The notes beneath the pieces were generated by a model. It had not been told where the DNA came from. It worked only from the letters and a program-made list of their open reading frames with translations, and made no database searches. The translations under genes were made by a program, and so were the position numbers. Of a stretch of DNA of 7,831 nt, positions 1-6,187 are shown piece after piece. Within the stretch, counting starts at the first letter, position 1. Every line of letters begins with the position of its first letter. Origin of the DNA: Lentisphaeria bacterium (GTDB lineage Bacteria; Verrucomicrobiota; Lentisphaeria; Oligosphaerales; Oligosphaeraceae); contig JAEEXV010000408.1 in the NCBI GenBank assembly GCA_016287975.1, positions 1 through 7,831 of the forward strand, read 5' to 3'.

Positions 1-1551
1 AGCTGGGTCGGCGGGCGCAGCGGCAACCGCGGCGCGTGCGCGTCGCCGTGCCGCGTGGCGTGGCGTAGCGAGGCGTCGGGCGCGCAGGAAGCGCATCCGC
101 TGTCGATGCACGACCTGTCGCTGGTCGGGCGGCTGCCGGAATTGGCGGCGATGGGGGTGTCCTCCCTGAAGATCGAGGGGCGGCTGAAGGCGGCGGACTG
201 GGTGCGGCGCGCGGTCACGCTCTATCGGCACGCGAGCGCCCCTGGCGCGGATCTCGCGGCGCTGCGGGAGGAGGCGGTCGAACTGGGCCGCTACACGGGC
301 CGCGCAATGGGCGAGGGATACTACAACGGAGATTTCGACGGGCTGACCGACGCCGATGCGGGGCGCAGCGCGGGGCGGCCCGCATCCGCGCCGCGGACGC
401 CCGCCTCCGCGCATCTCGCGCTGGAGGTGCGGGAGGATGAACGACAGGCGACCTGCGTGGAACTGCGCTACGGCGAAAGCCAGGATACGCTGCGGCTGCC
501 GCCGCAGCGCATCGCCAACCCGAGGCGCGCGGCGCGGCTGGACGAGATGCTGGCGGAACTGCTTCGGCAACTCCCGCCCGCCGCCGCGACGACCCTGGAT
601 TTGCCGCAGGAGCTCGCGGGCAAGCTGCTGCCTCGGCGCTGCGCAGCGCAACTCCAGGCGGGCGTCGAGGAGTTCCTGCGGCGCTGCCAGCGCGAGGACG
701 ACGGCACTGTGCGCATCGCGCTCCCGCCAGAGGTCGCCGCCGCCTCGGCGGCGCTGCCGCCAGGCCTCCGCGGCGGCCATCCAGAGAACCGCCGCCACCT
801 CGGGGATCTGCCCAATCGCGTACGCTGCCTGCCGCGACAACTCGCGGCGCTGGCGAAACGGTTTCCTGGACAGGTGCGCTTTGTGCTGGAGGCGGACGCC
901 GCGTTGACGCCAGCGGACGCCGAGCGCGCACTGGCGTCTCTCGCCCCGGAGCGTCGTGGCGGGACGCTTCTGGCGCTGCCGCAGGTCGCCTACGAGGCGT
1001 CGTTGCCCGCGCTGTCGCGGCTCTGTGCGTGGGCGGCTTCCTGCGGAATTGCGGTCGAGGTCAATTCGTGGGACGGCTGGTGGCTGGCGCGGGAGGCGGG
1101 CGCCGCCTGGGAGGGCGGCCCTGGCCTCGCGGTGCTCAACCCCGTGGCGGCGCGCTTCCTCGCCTCCCTGGGCGCGCGGTGCTGCCACGTCTCCCCCGAG
1201 ATCGACCAGGGGCAGCTGGAGGAACTCTCCGCCAATGCGACGACGCCCCTGGCGCTGACCGTCTTCTCCTATCCCGCTTTGATGACCACGCGCGCCCGTC
1301 TGCCGCATGAGTTCGCGGACGGGACGCCGTTTGCGGACGGGCGCGGGACGCGCCTGCGCGCGGAGGCCTCCGCCGACGGCGCGCTCACGCGCCTGGTCTC
1401 CTGCGTCCCCTTCGACTGGCGGCGCGTCTGCAATCCGCGCGTCGCGGCCGCGTGGCTGGAGGCGGACTTCACTGGCTCGGCGGATCTGGCGGCGGACGGC
1501 GCGCCCGCCGAGCACCCGTTCCTCTTCAACTACGACCGCCAGTTGCGGTAG
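1..1551 (+). CDS. Peptidase U32 family protein (RlhA/TrhP-like), 5'-truncated by window edge
   Basis: This reading frame is open from base 1, giving 516 visible residues, so the true start lies upstream; the GTG at 55 sits inside the conserved core and is not the start. Residues 4-18 (GGRSGNRGACASPCR) are the U32 signature with the Cys pair C13/C17. They are followed by MHDLSL, LPEL and LKIEGR at residues 55-61, the order seen in E. coli TrhP (YegQ) and RlhA (YdcP). The rest resembles the long U32 form: a variable middle, then a second conserved part (CHVSPEID, then ALTVFSYPALM) and a C-terminal tail. Characterised members hydroxylate tRNA or 23S rRNA, use a Cys-bound Fe-S cluster, and were once annotated as collagenases. 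Oddity: the Cys usually found in the 'KDLC' motif is Ser here (HDLSL). U32 membership is secure; which RNA, if any, it acts on is not known. Confidence 0.88.
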   Translation, partial: SWVGGRSGNRGACASPCRVAWRSEASGAQEAHPLSMHDLSLVGRLPELAAMGVSSLKIEGRLKAADWVRRAVTLYRHASAPGADLAALREEAVELGRYTGRAMGEGYYNGDFDGLTDADAGRSAGRPASAPRTPASAHLALEVREDERQATCVELRYGESQDTLRLPPQRIANPRRAARLDEMLAELLRQLPPAAATTLDLPQELAGKLLPRRCAAQLQAGVEEFLRRCQREDDGTVRIALPPEVAAASAALPPGLRGGHPENRRHLGDLPNRVRCLPRQLAALAKRFPGQVRFVLEADAALTPADAERALASLAPERRGGTLLALPQVAYEASLPALSRLCAWAASCGIAVEVNSWDGWWLAREAGAAWEGGPGLAVLNPVAARFLASLGARCCHVSPEIDQGQLEELSANATTPLALTVFSYPALMTTRARLPHEFADGTPFADGRGTRLRAEASADGALTRLVSCVPFDWRRVCNPRVAAAWLEADFTGSADLAADGAPAEHPFLFNYDRQLR

Positions 1552-1571
1552 CGGGAACCGGGGCGGGGAAT

Positions 1572-1577
1572 TATATT
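1572..1577 (+). promoter_or_regulatory. Possible -10 element ahead of the TIM-barrel operon
   Basis: TATATT is the only AT-rich island in the 72-base gap between the U32 stop and the first TIM-barrel gene. It differs from TATAAT at one base and would give a leader of roughly 40 bases. No convincing -35 box lies 16-18 bases upstream, so this is a weak inference; read-through from the U32 gene is equally possible. Confidence 0.2.
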
Positions 1578-1613
1578 GGGGGCATTGTCCGTTTTGTTGC
1601 CATCCGTTCTTTT

Positions 1614-1618
1614 GGGAG
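1614..1618 (+). promoter_or_regulatory. Ribosome-binding site of first TIM-barrel gene
   Basis: GGGAG lies 5 bases before the ATG at 1624 and decides the start against the in-frame upstream TTG at 1576. The leader CTTTTGGGAG is repeated in front of the second paralogue, so the duplicated unit included the translation signal. Confidence 0.75.
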
Positions 1619-1623
1619 AGACC

Positions 1624-2577
1624 ATGTCGAAGAAGCCGCTGACTTACTATTTTGAGTTTCAGGATTGCGGGGACTGGAGCAGGGGCGAGGTGCCCGCGCT
1701 GTTCACGTATGCGCTGAAGGCGCTGGCGTACCACGGCGTGCGGCACATCGTGCTGACGGACGCGCTGCTGGGGCTGATGATGCACTACCGCTGGGGGTGG
1801 GAGAAACTGTCTTACAAGATCAAGGCGGCGGTCGAGGAGGCGGGGCTGGACTTCGTGGACGCGCACTCGGTCTACGGCACGTGGTGGGACCTGAACGAAC
1901 CTGATCCCGCGCGCCGCGCGGAGATGGTGGCGGCGCACGTCCATGCGATGTCGCTGGCGGCGTCGCTGGGGGTGAAGACGATCACGATCCACGTCGGGAA
2001 CAGCCTGTCGCCCAATGTGAACTATCCGCCGACCCCGTGGCTGGAGATGATCAGCCGCACCTCGCGGGAGCAGATGATCGAGAACGCGGTGACGGCGCTG
2101 AAGGTGCTGGTGCCGTATGCGGAGACGCTGGGGATGACCATCGCCATCGAAAATGTCCGCTATGTCTGCACGACGCCCGAGGCGCTGTGGGAGATCAAGC
2201 GGAACTTCCCGAGCGAGGCGCTGGGCTTCTGCTATGACGCGGGGCACGCGAACATCGTGCGACCCCTGTACGAGGCCTCCGAGTTCCCCGGGCATCGCGC
2301 GATGGCGGCGGACACCTCGAAGCAACTTGCGGTGCAGATCCTGGAGCAGATGCTGCCGCACATCGTGAACTGCCACCTGCACGACAACGACGGCGTCGGC
2401 GACCAGCACCTTCTGCCTGGCGACGGGACGCTCGACTGGGCGGGCGTTGAGGCGCTGCTGCGAATGGCGCCGAGGCTGCAGTGCCTCCAGTCGGAGATGC
2501 TGCCAGTGCGCTGCAAGGCGCCGATCCCCGTGGTGGTGGAGACCTTCCGCCGTATCTTCGGCGAGTGGGCGGAATAG
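1624..2577 (+). CDS. Sugar phosphate isomerase/epimerase-like TIM-barrel protein, copy A
   Basis: This 317-residue protein belongs to the xylose isomerase-like / AP endonuclease 2 TIM-barrel superfamily. Barrel-strand motifs appear in order: DAHS (H81), TIHVGNS (H123), IAIENV (E176), GFCYDAGHAN (D205, H208), NCHLHDND (H251) and LQSEM (E291). E176, D205, H251 and E291 match the Glu-Asp-His-Glu metal set of enzymes such as IolI and hydroxypyruvate isomerase, so a divalent-metal isomerase or epimerase is likely; the substrate cannot be read from the sequence. There is no signal peptide, so it should be cytoplasmic. It is followed 40 bases later by a close paralogue and then a phosphatase, probably in one operon. 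Compared with copy B it has four extra residues near 57-65 (WGWEKLSYK). The family call is firm, the specific reaction open. Confidence 0.85.
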   Translation: MSKKPLTYYFEFQDCGDWSRGEVPALFTYALKALAYHGVRHIVLTDALLGLMMHYRWGWEKLSYKIKAAVEEAGLDFVDAHSVYGTWWDLNEPDPARRAEMVAAHVHAMSLAASLGVKTITIHVGNSLSPNVNYPPTPWLEMISRTSREQMIENAVTALKVLVPYAETLGMTIAIENVRYVCTTPEALWEIKRNFPSEALGFCYDAGHANIVRPLYEASEFPGHRAMAADTSKQLAVQILEQMLPHIVNCHLHDNDGVGDQHLLPGDGTLDWAGVEALLRMAPRLQCLQSEMLPVRCKAPIPVVVETFRRIFGEWAE

Positions 2578-2607
2578 GCAGGCCAGGAGGACGGGGAAAA
2601 CACTTTT

Positions 2608-2613
2608 GGGAGG
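2608..2613 (+). promoter_or_regulatory. Ribosome-binding site of second TIM-barrel gene
   Basis: GGGAGG lies 4 bases before the ATG at 2618. This supports that start over in-frame upstream codons that overlap copy A. The surrounding TTTTGGGAG matches the leader of copy A. Confidence 0.75.
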
Positions 2614-2617
2614 AGCC

Positions 2618-3559
2618 ATGGACAAGAAGCCATTGACTTTTTTATTCGAGTTCGAGTCGTGCGGGGACTGGAGCCGCGGCGAGGTGCCCGCGCTGTGCGC
2701 GTATGCGCTCAAGTCGCTGGCCTACCACGGCGTGCGGCACATTGTCCTCACGAATACGCTGCTGGCGCTGATGATGCGCTACAAGGGGCTGCTGCAGAAG
2801 GTCAAGGCGGCGGTCGAGGAGGCGGGGCTGGACTTCGTGGACGCGCACTCGATCTTCGGCACGTGGTGGGACCTGAACGAGCCTGATCCCGCGCGCCGCG
2901 AGGAGATGATCGCGACGCACATCCATGGGATGGCGCTGGCGGCGGAGCTGGGGGTGAAGACGATCACGATCCACATCGGGAACAGCCTGTCGCCGTGTCG
3001 CGTCTACTCGCCCAGCCCGTGGCTGGACATGATCAGCCAGACCTCGCGGGAGCAGATGATCGAGAATTCGGTGACGGCCCTGAAGCGGCTGGTGCCCTAT
3101 GCGGAATCGCTGGGGATGACCATCTGCATCGAGAATGTCCGCTATGTCTGCACGACGCCCGAGGCGCTGTGGGAGATCAAGCGGGAATTCCCGAGCGAGG
3201 CGCTGGGCTTCTGCTGCGACGTGGGGCACGCGAACATCGTGCGCCCGTTGTACGAGGCCTCCGAGTTCCCCGCGCAGCGCGCGATGGCGGCGGACGCCTC
3301 GACGCCCCTGGCGCTGCAGATCGTGAAGCAGATGCTGCCGCACATCGTGAACTGCCATCTGCACGACAACGACGGCACCGACGACCAGCACCGCCTGCCT
3401 GGCGACGGCACGCTGGACTGGACGGCCGTGGCGGCATTGCTGCGGCAGGCGCCCAGGCTCCAGTGCCTGCAGTCGGAGGTGCTGTCGGTGCGCTGCAAGG
3501 CGACTATGCCAGTGCTGGTGGAGACCTTCCACCGCATCTTCGGCGAGTGGGCGGAGTAG
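2618..3559 (+). CDS. Sugar phosphate isomerase/epimerase-like TIM-barrel protein, copy B (tandem paralogue)
   Basis: This 313-residue protein is about 80% identical to the preceding one by hand alignment, with a single four-residue gap around residues 57-61. The proposed metal ligands are kept: E172 (CIENV), D201 (CCDVGHAN), H247 (NCHLHDND) and E287 (LQSEV), so it looks catalytically competent. Differences cluster in likely surface or substrate-loop segments: CRVYSPSP in place of NVNYPPTP, STPLALQIV in place of SKQLAVQIL, and GTDDQHR in place of GVGDQHL. Close to the metal site, YDAGH has become CDVGH. The stop codon is separated by only 6 bases from the phosphatase gene. The two copies could have distinct substrates, or could form a mixed oligomer; the sequence does not decide. 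Confidence 0.85.
   Translation: MDKKPLTFLFEFESCGDWSRGEVPALCAYALKSLAYHGVRHIVLTNTLLALMMRYKGLLQKVKAAVEEAGLDFVDAHSIFGTWWDLNEPDPARREEMIATHIHGMALAAELGVKTITIHIGNSLSPCRVYSPSPWLDMISQTSREQMIENSVTALKRLVPYAESLGMTICIENVRYVCTTPEALWEIKREFPSEALGFCCDVGHANIVRPLYEASEFPAQRAMAADASTPLALQIVKQMLPHIVNCHLHDNDGTDDQHRLPGDGTLDWTAVAALLRQAPRLQCLQSEVLSVRCKATMPVLVETFHRIFGEWAE
3553..3556 (+). promoter_or_regulatory. Ribosome-binding site of phosphatase gene, inside end of copy B
   Basis: GGAG overlaps the last codons of copy B (GCGGAGTAG) and lies 9 bases before the ATG at 3566. This arrangement suggests translational coupling of the phosphatase to the TIM-barrel gene. Confidence 0.5.
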
Positions 3560-3565
3560 GCGGCG

Positions 3566-4369
3566 ATGTCGGAGTTCCTGAGTTTCATGACCGACCTGGC
3601 CTGGCGGGCGGGCGAACAGGCGCTGCGGATGCAGCCAGGGCTGGACGGGGGCGAAGTCGCGACCAAGGCGTCGGTGCGGGACATCGTGACCGCCGCCGAC
3701 CAGGCGACCGAGCGGCTGATCCGAGGCGCGATCGAGCAGGCGTGGCCTGGCCACCGCTTCTACGGCGAGGAGACAGGAAAGTCCGCGGACTCGGGGAGCC
3801 CGTACTGCTGGATCGTGGATCCGATCGACGGCACGGTCTCCTACTACCAGGGGCAGCTCTACTGGTGCACCTCGATTGCGCTGTGGAAGGACGGCAGGCC
3901 GCTGGCGGGGGCGGTCTATGCGCCGATGCTGCATGAACTCTACTATGCGGAGGCGGGAAAGGGCGCGACGGTGAACGGCCGCCCGATCCACGTCAAGTCG
4001 CACGGCGCGCTGGTGAACTCGGTGGTCTCGACGGGCTTCTCGTGCCTGCGCTACGGCTGGGAGCCAGTCAACAACCTGCGCTTCTTCGAGGCGATCTCGC
4101 GCGAGGCGCGCGGCGTCCGCCGATTCGGCTCGGCGGCGCTCGACCTCTGCTATGTGGCGTGCGGCAAGTCGGACGCCTTCTGGGAACTCAACCTGCAGCC
4201 CTATGACATCGCCGCGGGTGTGCTGATCGTGACCGAGGCCGGCGGCCTGGTCACCGACGTCACGGGCGGCGGTGAATGGCCTGCGCAGGGGACGCTCGCG
4301 GCCAATCCAGACCTCCATCCCGAGATGCTGGGATACTTCCAGGGCTACCGTCGTCCCGAGGGGAAATAG
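3566..4369 (+). CDS. Inositol monophosphatase family protein
   Basis: This 267-residue protein has the usual length and motif order of the Mg-dependent, Li-sensitive IMPase superfamily. VTAADQATE (residues 41-49) is followed by YGEE (E68), the metal motif WIVDPIDGT (D85, D88, T90), GSAALDLCYVACG (188-200) and the second metal motif PYDIAAG (D214), then EAGG. It should hydrolyse a phosphomonoester such as myo-inositol-1-phosphate, a sugar phosphate, histidinol phosphate or PAP; motifs alone do not separate these. Variants from the usual pattern: DPIDGT is followed by VSYYQG rather than xNFxxG, and Tyr213 replaces the common Trp of WDxAAG, which could signal altered specificity. It starts 6 bases after copy B, so the three genes probably form one pathway, with phosphate removal next to an isomerisation step as an inference. 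No membrane segment or signal peptide is seen. Confidence 0.88.
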   Translation: MSEFLSFMTDLAWRAGEQALRMQPGLDGGEVATKASVRDIVTAADQATERLIRGAIEQAWPGHRFYGEETGKSADSGSPYCWIVDPIDGTVSYYQGQLYWCTSIALWKDGRPLAGAVYAPMLHELYYAEAGKGATVNGRPIHVKSHGALVNSVVSTGFSCLRYGWEPVNNLRFFEAISREARGVRRFGSAALDLCYVACGKSDAFWELNLQPYDIAAGVLIVTEAGGLVTDVTGGGEWPAQGTLAANPDLHPEMLGYFQGYRRPEGK

Positions 4370-4371
4370 GC

Positions 4372-4399
4372 GCGGCTGCGTCCTGCGAAAGGCAGCCGC
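4372..4399 (+). terminator. Perfect 8-bp hairpin after the phosphatase gene
   Basis: GCGGCTGC (4372-4379) and GCAGCCGC (4392-4399) are exact reverse complements around a 12-base loop, starting 3 bases after the phosphatase stop. No T-run follows (TGTCAACC), so it is not a textbook intrinsic terminator. It may end the operon, protect the mRNA 3' end, or modulate read-through into the helicase gene, which lies only 61 bases downstream. Confidence 0.4.
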
Positions 4400-4430
4400 T
4401 GTCAACCGTCATTCCGCTTCAGAATCCACC

Positions 4431-6041
4431 ATGGCTACCTTCATCCCTCCTGAAATCGACCCCGACGAAAAGCACCCTGAGTCGGAATTGACGGTCTATC
4501 GGCGGCTTCGCGAGGCGCTTTCCGACGACTGGGTGGTTTTCTATTCCTTCTGCCTGGTGCGGCATAGCGAGCAGAACGGGACGTGGGACCACGAGATCGA
4601 CTTCCTGCTGTATCACGAATGGAAGGGCTTTCTGGTTCTGGAGGTGAAAGGCGGCGCCATCGCCTATCGCCAGCGACAGTGGTTCCAGAACGATATCCAC
4701 ATCCGTTCCCCGTTCGAGCAGGCGCTGGGGAACAAGTTCGCCATCATGAAGATGCTGGAAAGGAAACTGGGGCGGGCGGTGCCATTGCGCTTCGCCCACG
4801 CCGTCTGTTTCACGGGATGCACCAGCCGCGCTCGGAACTGGCCTGCGGAGGCGGAGGGGCTGGTCATCACGGCGACCGAACTCAACCAGGACATCGAGGC
4901 ATTGTTCATCCAGCGCATCGAGGAGACGAATCTGCCCCGCGCGCTCACTGGCACCATTTCCCGCGGGGAAATCCTCGCCGCCCTGTCCCCCGAGTTCGAG
5001 TACCATCCCCCCCTGCGGGATGTGCTTCTGGCGGAAGCCGAGGACTTCACGCGCCTCACCAGGCAGCAGTATACGGTGATTGACGCCTTGCGGAATTTCC
5101 CTAGGCTGCTGATCCGCGGCGGGGCAGGCACGGGCAAGACGATGCTCGCAATCCACAAGGCCGAAAGCATCGCGGCGGAGGGCGGAAGGGTGCTGTTCCT
5201 GTGCTACAATGAATTGCTGGCCAGGAAAATCATCAAGGGAAACCAAAAGCGCGGGGTCTGTTTTCAGGTGTCCGCGTTCTTTGACTTCTGCGTCTGGGCG
5301 CTGCAGATTCCAGGCGAGGAATATGACCGCTATCGGAATGAACCCACGCTTTACTCCGATGTGCTGCCCAGGCTGATGCTGGAGCGGGGGATGCAGCGGC
5401 GCGAGGTCTATGACGCGGTGATTGTCGACGAGGGGCAGGACTTCAGTCCGCAGATGTGGGAGATTGTCGTGCGTCTTTTGGCGCCCCACACGCTCTTCTA
5501 CGTCTTCTATGACCCCGACCAGAATATCTTCCGTGAGCAGCTTTCCCTGCCGTCGATGACGCTGCCGCCCATCGACCTGACCGTGAATTGCCGAAACACC
5601 CGCCGTATCCACGAGGCCATGGAGCCGTATTGCACCACGGGCACGAGGCCCGCCGAGGGGAGTCCGACGGGCCCCGAGGTGCGCATCCGCACGGGGGAGA
5701 TGCGAAGTCTGCTGGCGCAGGAACTTGAACGGCTCTGCAAGATGCCCCATGCCATGCAGGGGGATCTCGTGGTGCTGGGCGGCCACTCGCTTGACAACAC
5801 CTCCCTGGGAACCGACCACCAGGTCGGGAAATACCGCCTCGTGGAAACGGTCGGGGCGCTGGAAACCAATGACATCCGCTATCTCACCTATATGAAGTTC
5901 AAGGGCTGCGAGGCCAACTTCGTCATCCTCCTCGATGTGGACGAAAACGACCCGCGATGGAACCACGCTGGGCTCTACACCGCCATGAGCCGCGCCCGAC
6001 ACGAACTCGTCATCCTGAAACCAAACGCGACCGCGGGATGA
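4431..6041 (+). CDS. NERD-domain nuclease-like / superfamily 1 (UvrD-like) helicase fusion
   Basis: This 536-residue protein has an N-terminal NERD (nuclease-related) domain at about residues 18-130, with HEIDFLL (E55, D57) and LEVKGG (E71, K73), the E...D...ExK pattern of the PD-(D/E)XK-like fold. A UvrD-type SF1 motor follows: Q-motif-like RLTRQQYTVIDAL (208-220), Walker A GGAGTGKT (230-237), Walker B VIVDEGQDF (330-338), motif III YDPDQN (360-365), VNCRNTRR (385-392), motif V KFKGCEANFVIL (489-500) and motif VI YTAMSRARHEL (516-526). All motor motifs look intact, so an active ATP-driven DNA translocase coupled to a nuclease is likely. The start at 4431 has no clear Shine-Dalgarno (CTTCAGAATCCACC precedes it); it is chosen because homology begins there and no upstream start codon is supported. 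Such proteins occur as single genes, often in accessory or defence regions; a defence role is inference. Its G+C is lower than the upstream operon. Confidence 0.88.
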   Translation: MATFIPPEIDPDEKHPESELTVYRRLREALSDDWVVFYSFCLVRHSEQNGTWDHEIDFLLYHEWKGFLVLEVKGGAIAYRQRQWFQNDIHIRSPFEQALGNKFAIMKMLERKLGRAVPLRFAHAVCFTGCTSRARNWPAEAEGLVITATELNQDIEALFIQRIEETNLPRALTGTISRGEILAALSPEFEYHPPLRDVLLAEAEDFTRLTRQQYTVIDALRNFPRLLIRGGAGTGKTMLAIHKAESIAAEGGRVLFLCYNELLARKIIKGNQKRGVCFQVSAFFDFCVWALQIPGEEYDRYRNEPTLYSDVLPRLMLERGMQRREVYDAVIVDEGQDFSPQMWEIVVRLLAPHTLFYVFYDPDQNIFREQLSLPSMTLPPIDLTVNCRNTRRIHEAMEPYCTTGTRPAEGSPTGPEVRIRTGEMRSLLAQELERLCKMPHAMQGDLVVLGGHSLDNTSLGTDHQVGKYRLVETVGALETNDIRYLTYMKFKGCEANFVILLDVDENDPRWNHAGLYTAMSRARHELVILKPNATAG

Positions 6042-6049
6042 ATCCCCAT

Positions 6050-6098
6050 GAGTCGGCAAAGCCGACCTGCATGGCCCTGGGGCGAGTCGGCAGTGCCG
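6050..6098. repeat. Paired hairpin repeat in the convergent spacer
   Basis: GAGTCGGCA occurs twice, at 6050-6058 and 6084-6092. The first copy forms a perfect hairpin GTCGGC-AAA-GCCGAC (6052-6057 with 6061-6066). The second forms a shorter one, CGGC-AGT-GCCG (6088-6091 with 6095-6098). The inner arms GCCGAC (6061-6066) and GTCGGC (6086-6091) are also complementary, so alternative pairings are possible. It begins 9 bases after the helicase stop. It may be a terminator region or a REP-like dispersed element; one window cannot show dispersal. Confidence 0.5.
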
Positions 6099-6103
6099 CA
6101 AAA

Positions 6104-6170
6104 CTTGACATTGCTCAAGAAGTATGTCGCGCAAGGAGTGCGGGCTTCCGTTGATTGCGAAGCCCTTCAT
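6104..6170 (-). pseudogene. Apparent 5' stump of a flavodoxin-like NADPH:FMN reductase gene
   Basis: On the minus strand an ATG at 6170 begins 17 bases after the ACT-MBL stop codon and is preceded by CGGAG with a 7-base spacer, a convincing ribosome-binding site. It encodes MKGFAINGSP, the classic first strand and phosphate-binding loop of NADPH-dependent FMN reductases and flavodoxin-fold quinone reductases (typically xxxINGSPRxxGNT). Within about 15 more codons (HSLRDILLEQC) the resemblance fades, and the frame then runs into the hairpin repeat and antisense to the helicase. I read this as the head of a co-transcribed reductase gene whose body has been lost; the right-hand limit is sharp, the left-hand limit is approximate. 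Alternative: chance open codons behind a chance ribosome-binding site. Confidence 0.4.
6142..6165. terminator. 7-bp hairpin between convergent genes
   Basis: GGGCTTC (6142-6148) pairs exactly with GAAGCCC (6159-6165) around a 10-base loop. It lies about 25 bases past the ACT-MBL stop and 100 bases past the helicase stop, so it could end transcripts from either side. There is no flanking T-run, and it overlaps the putative reductase stump, so the call is tentative. Confidence 0.3.
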
Positions 6171-6187
6171 GCATTGTCTCCGAAAAT

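Noticed and set aside
215..931. Minus-strand open frame antisense to the U32 gene
   Set aside because: Low-complexity Arg/Ala/Pro translation typical of high-GC antisense frames, with no motif.
1576..1623. Upstream TTG start for TIM-barrel copy A
   Set aside because: The ATG at 1624 has a strong, well-spaced ribosome-binding site, and its paralogue starts at the equivalent codon.
2642..4405. Long minus-strand open frame (587 codons) antisense to copy B and the phosphatase
   Set aside because: It is a shadow of GC-rich codon use: Arg/His/Gln-rich translation, no recognisable motif, and the plus-strand genes have clear family motifs over the same span.
6105..6110. TTGACA resembling a -35 promoter box
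   Set aside because: No -10 element lies 16-18 bases downstream (CGCGCA there), and no gene follows on that strand.
4419..6170. Long minus-strand open frame (583 codons) antisense to the helicase
   Set aside because: The body is an antisense shadow of a motif-complete helicase. Only its first codons (from 6170) look meaningful, and these are reported separately as a reductase stump.
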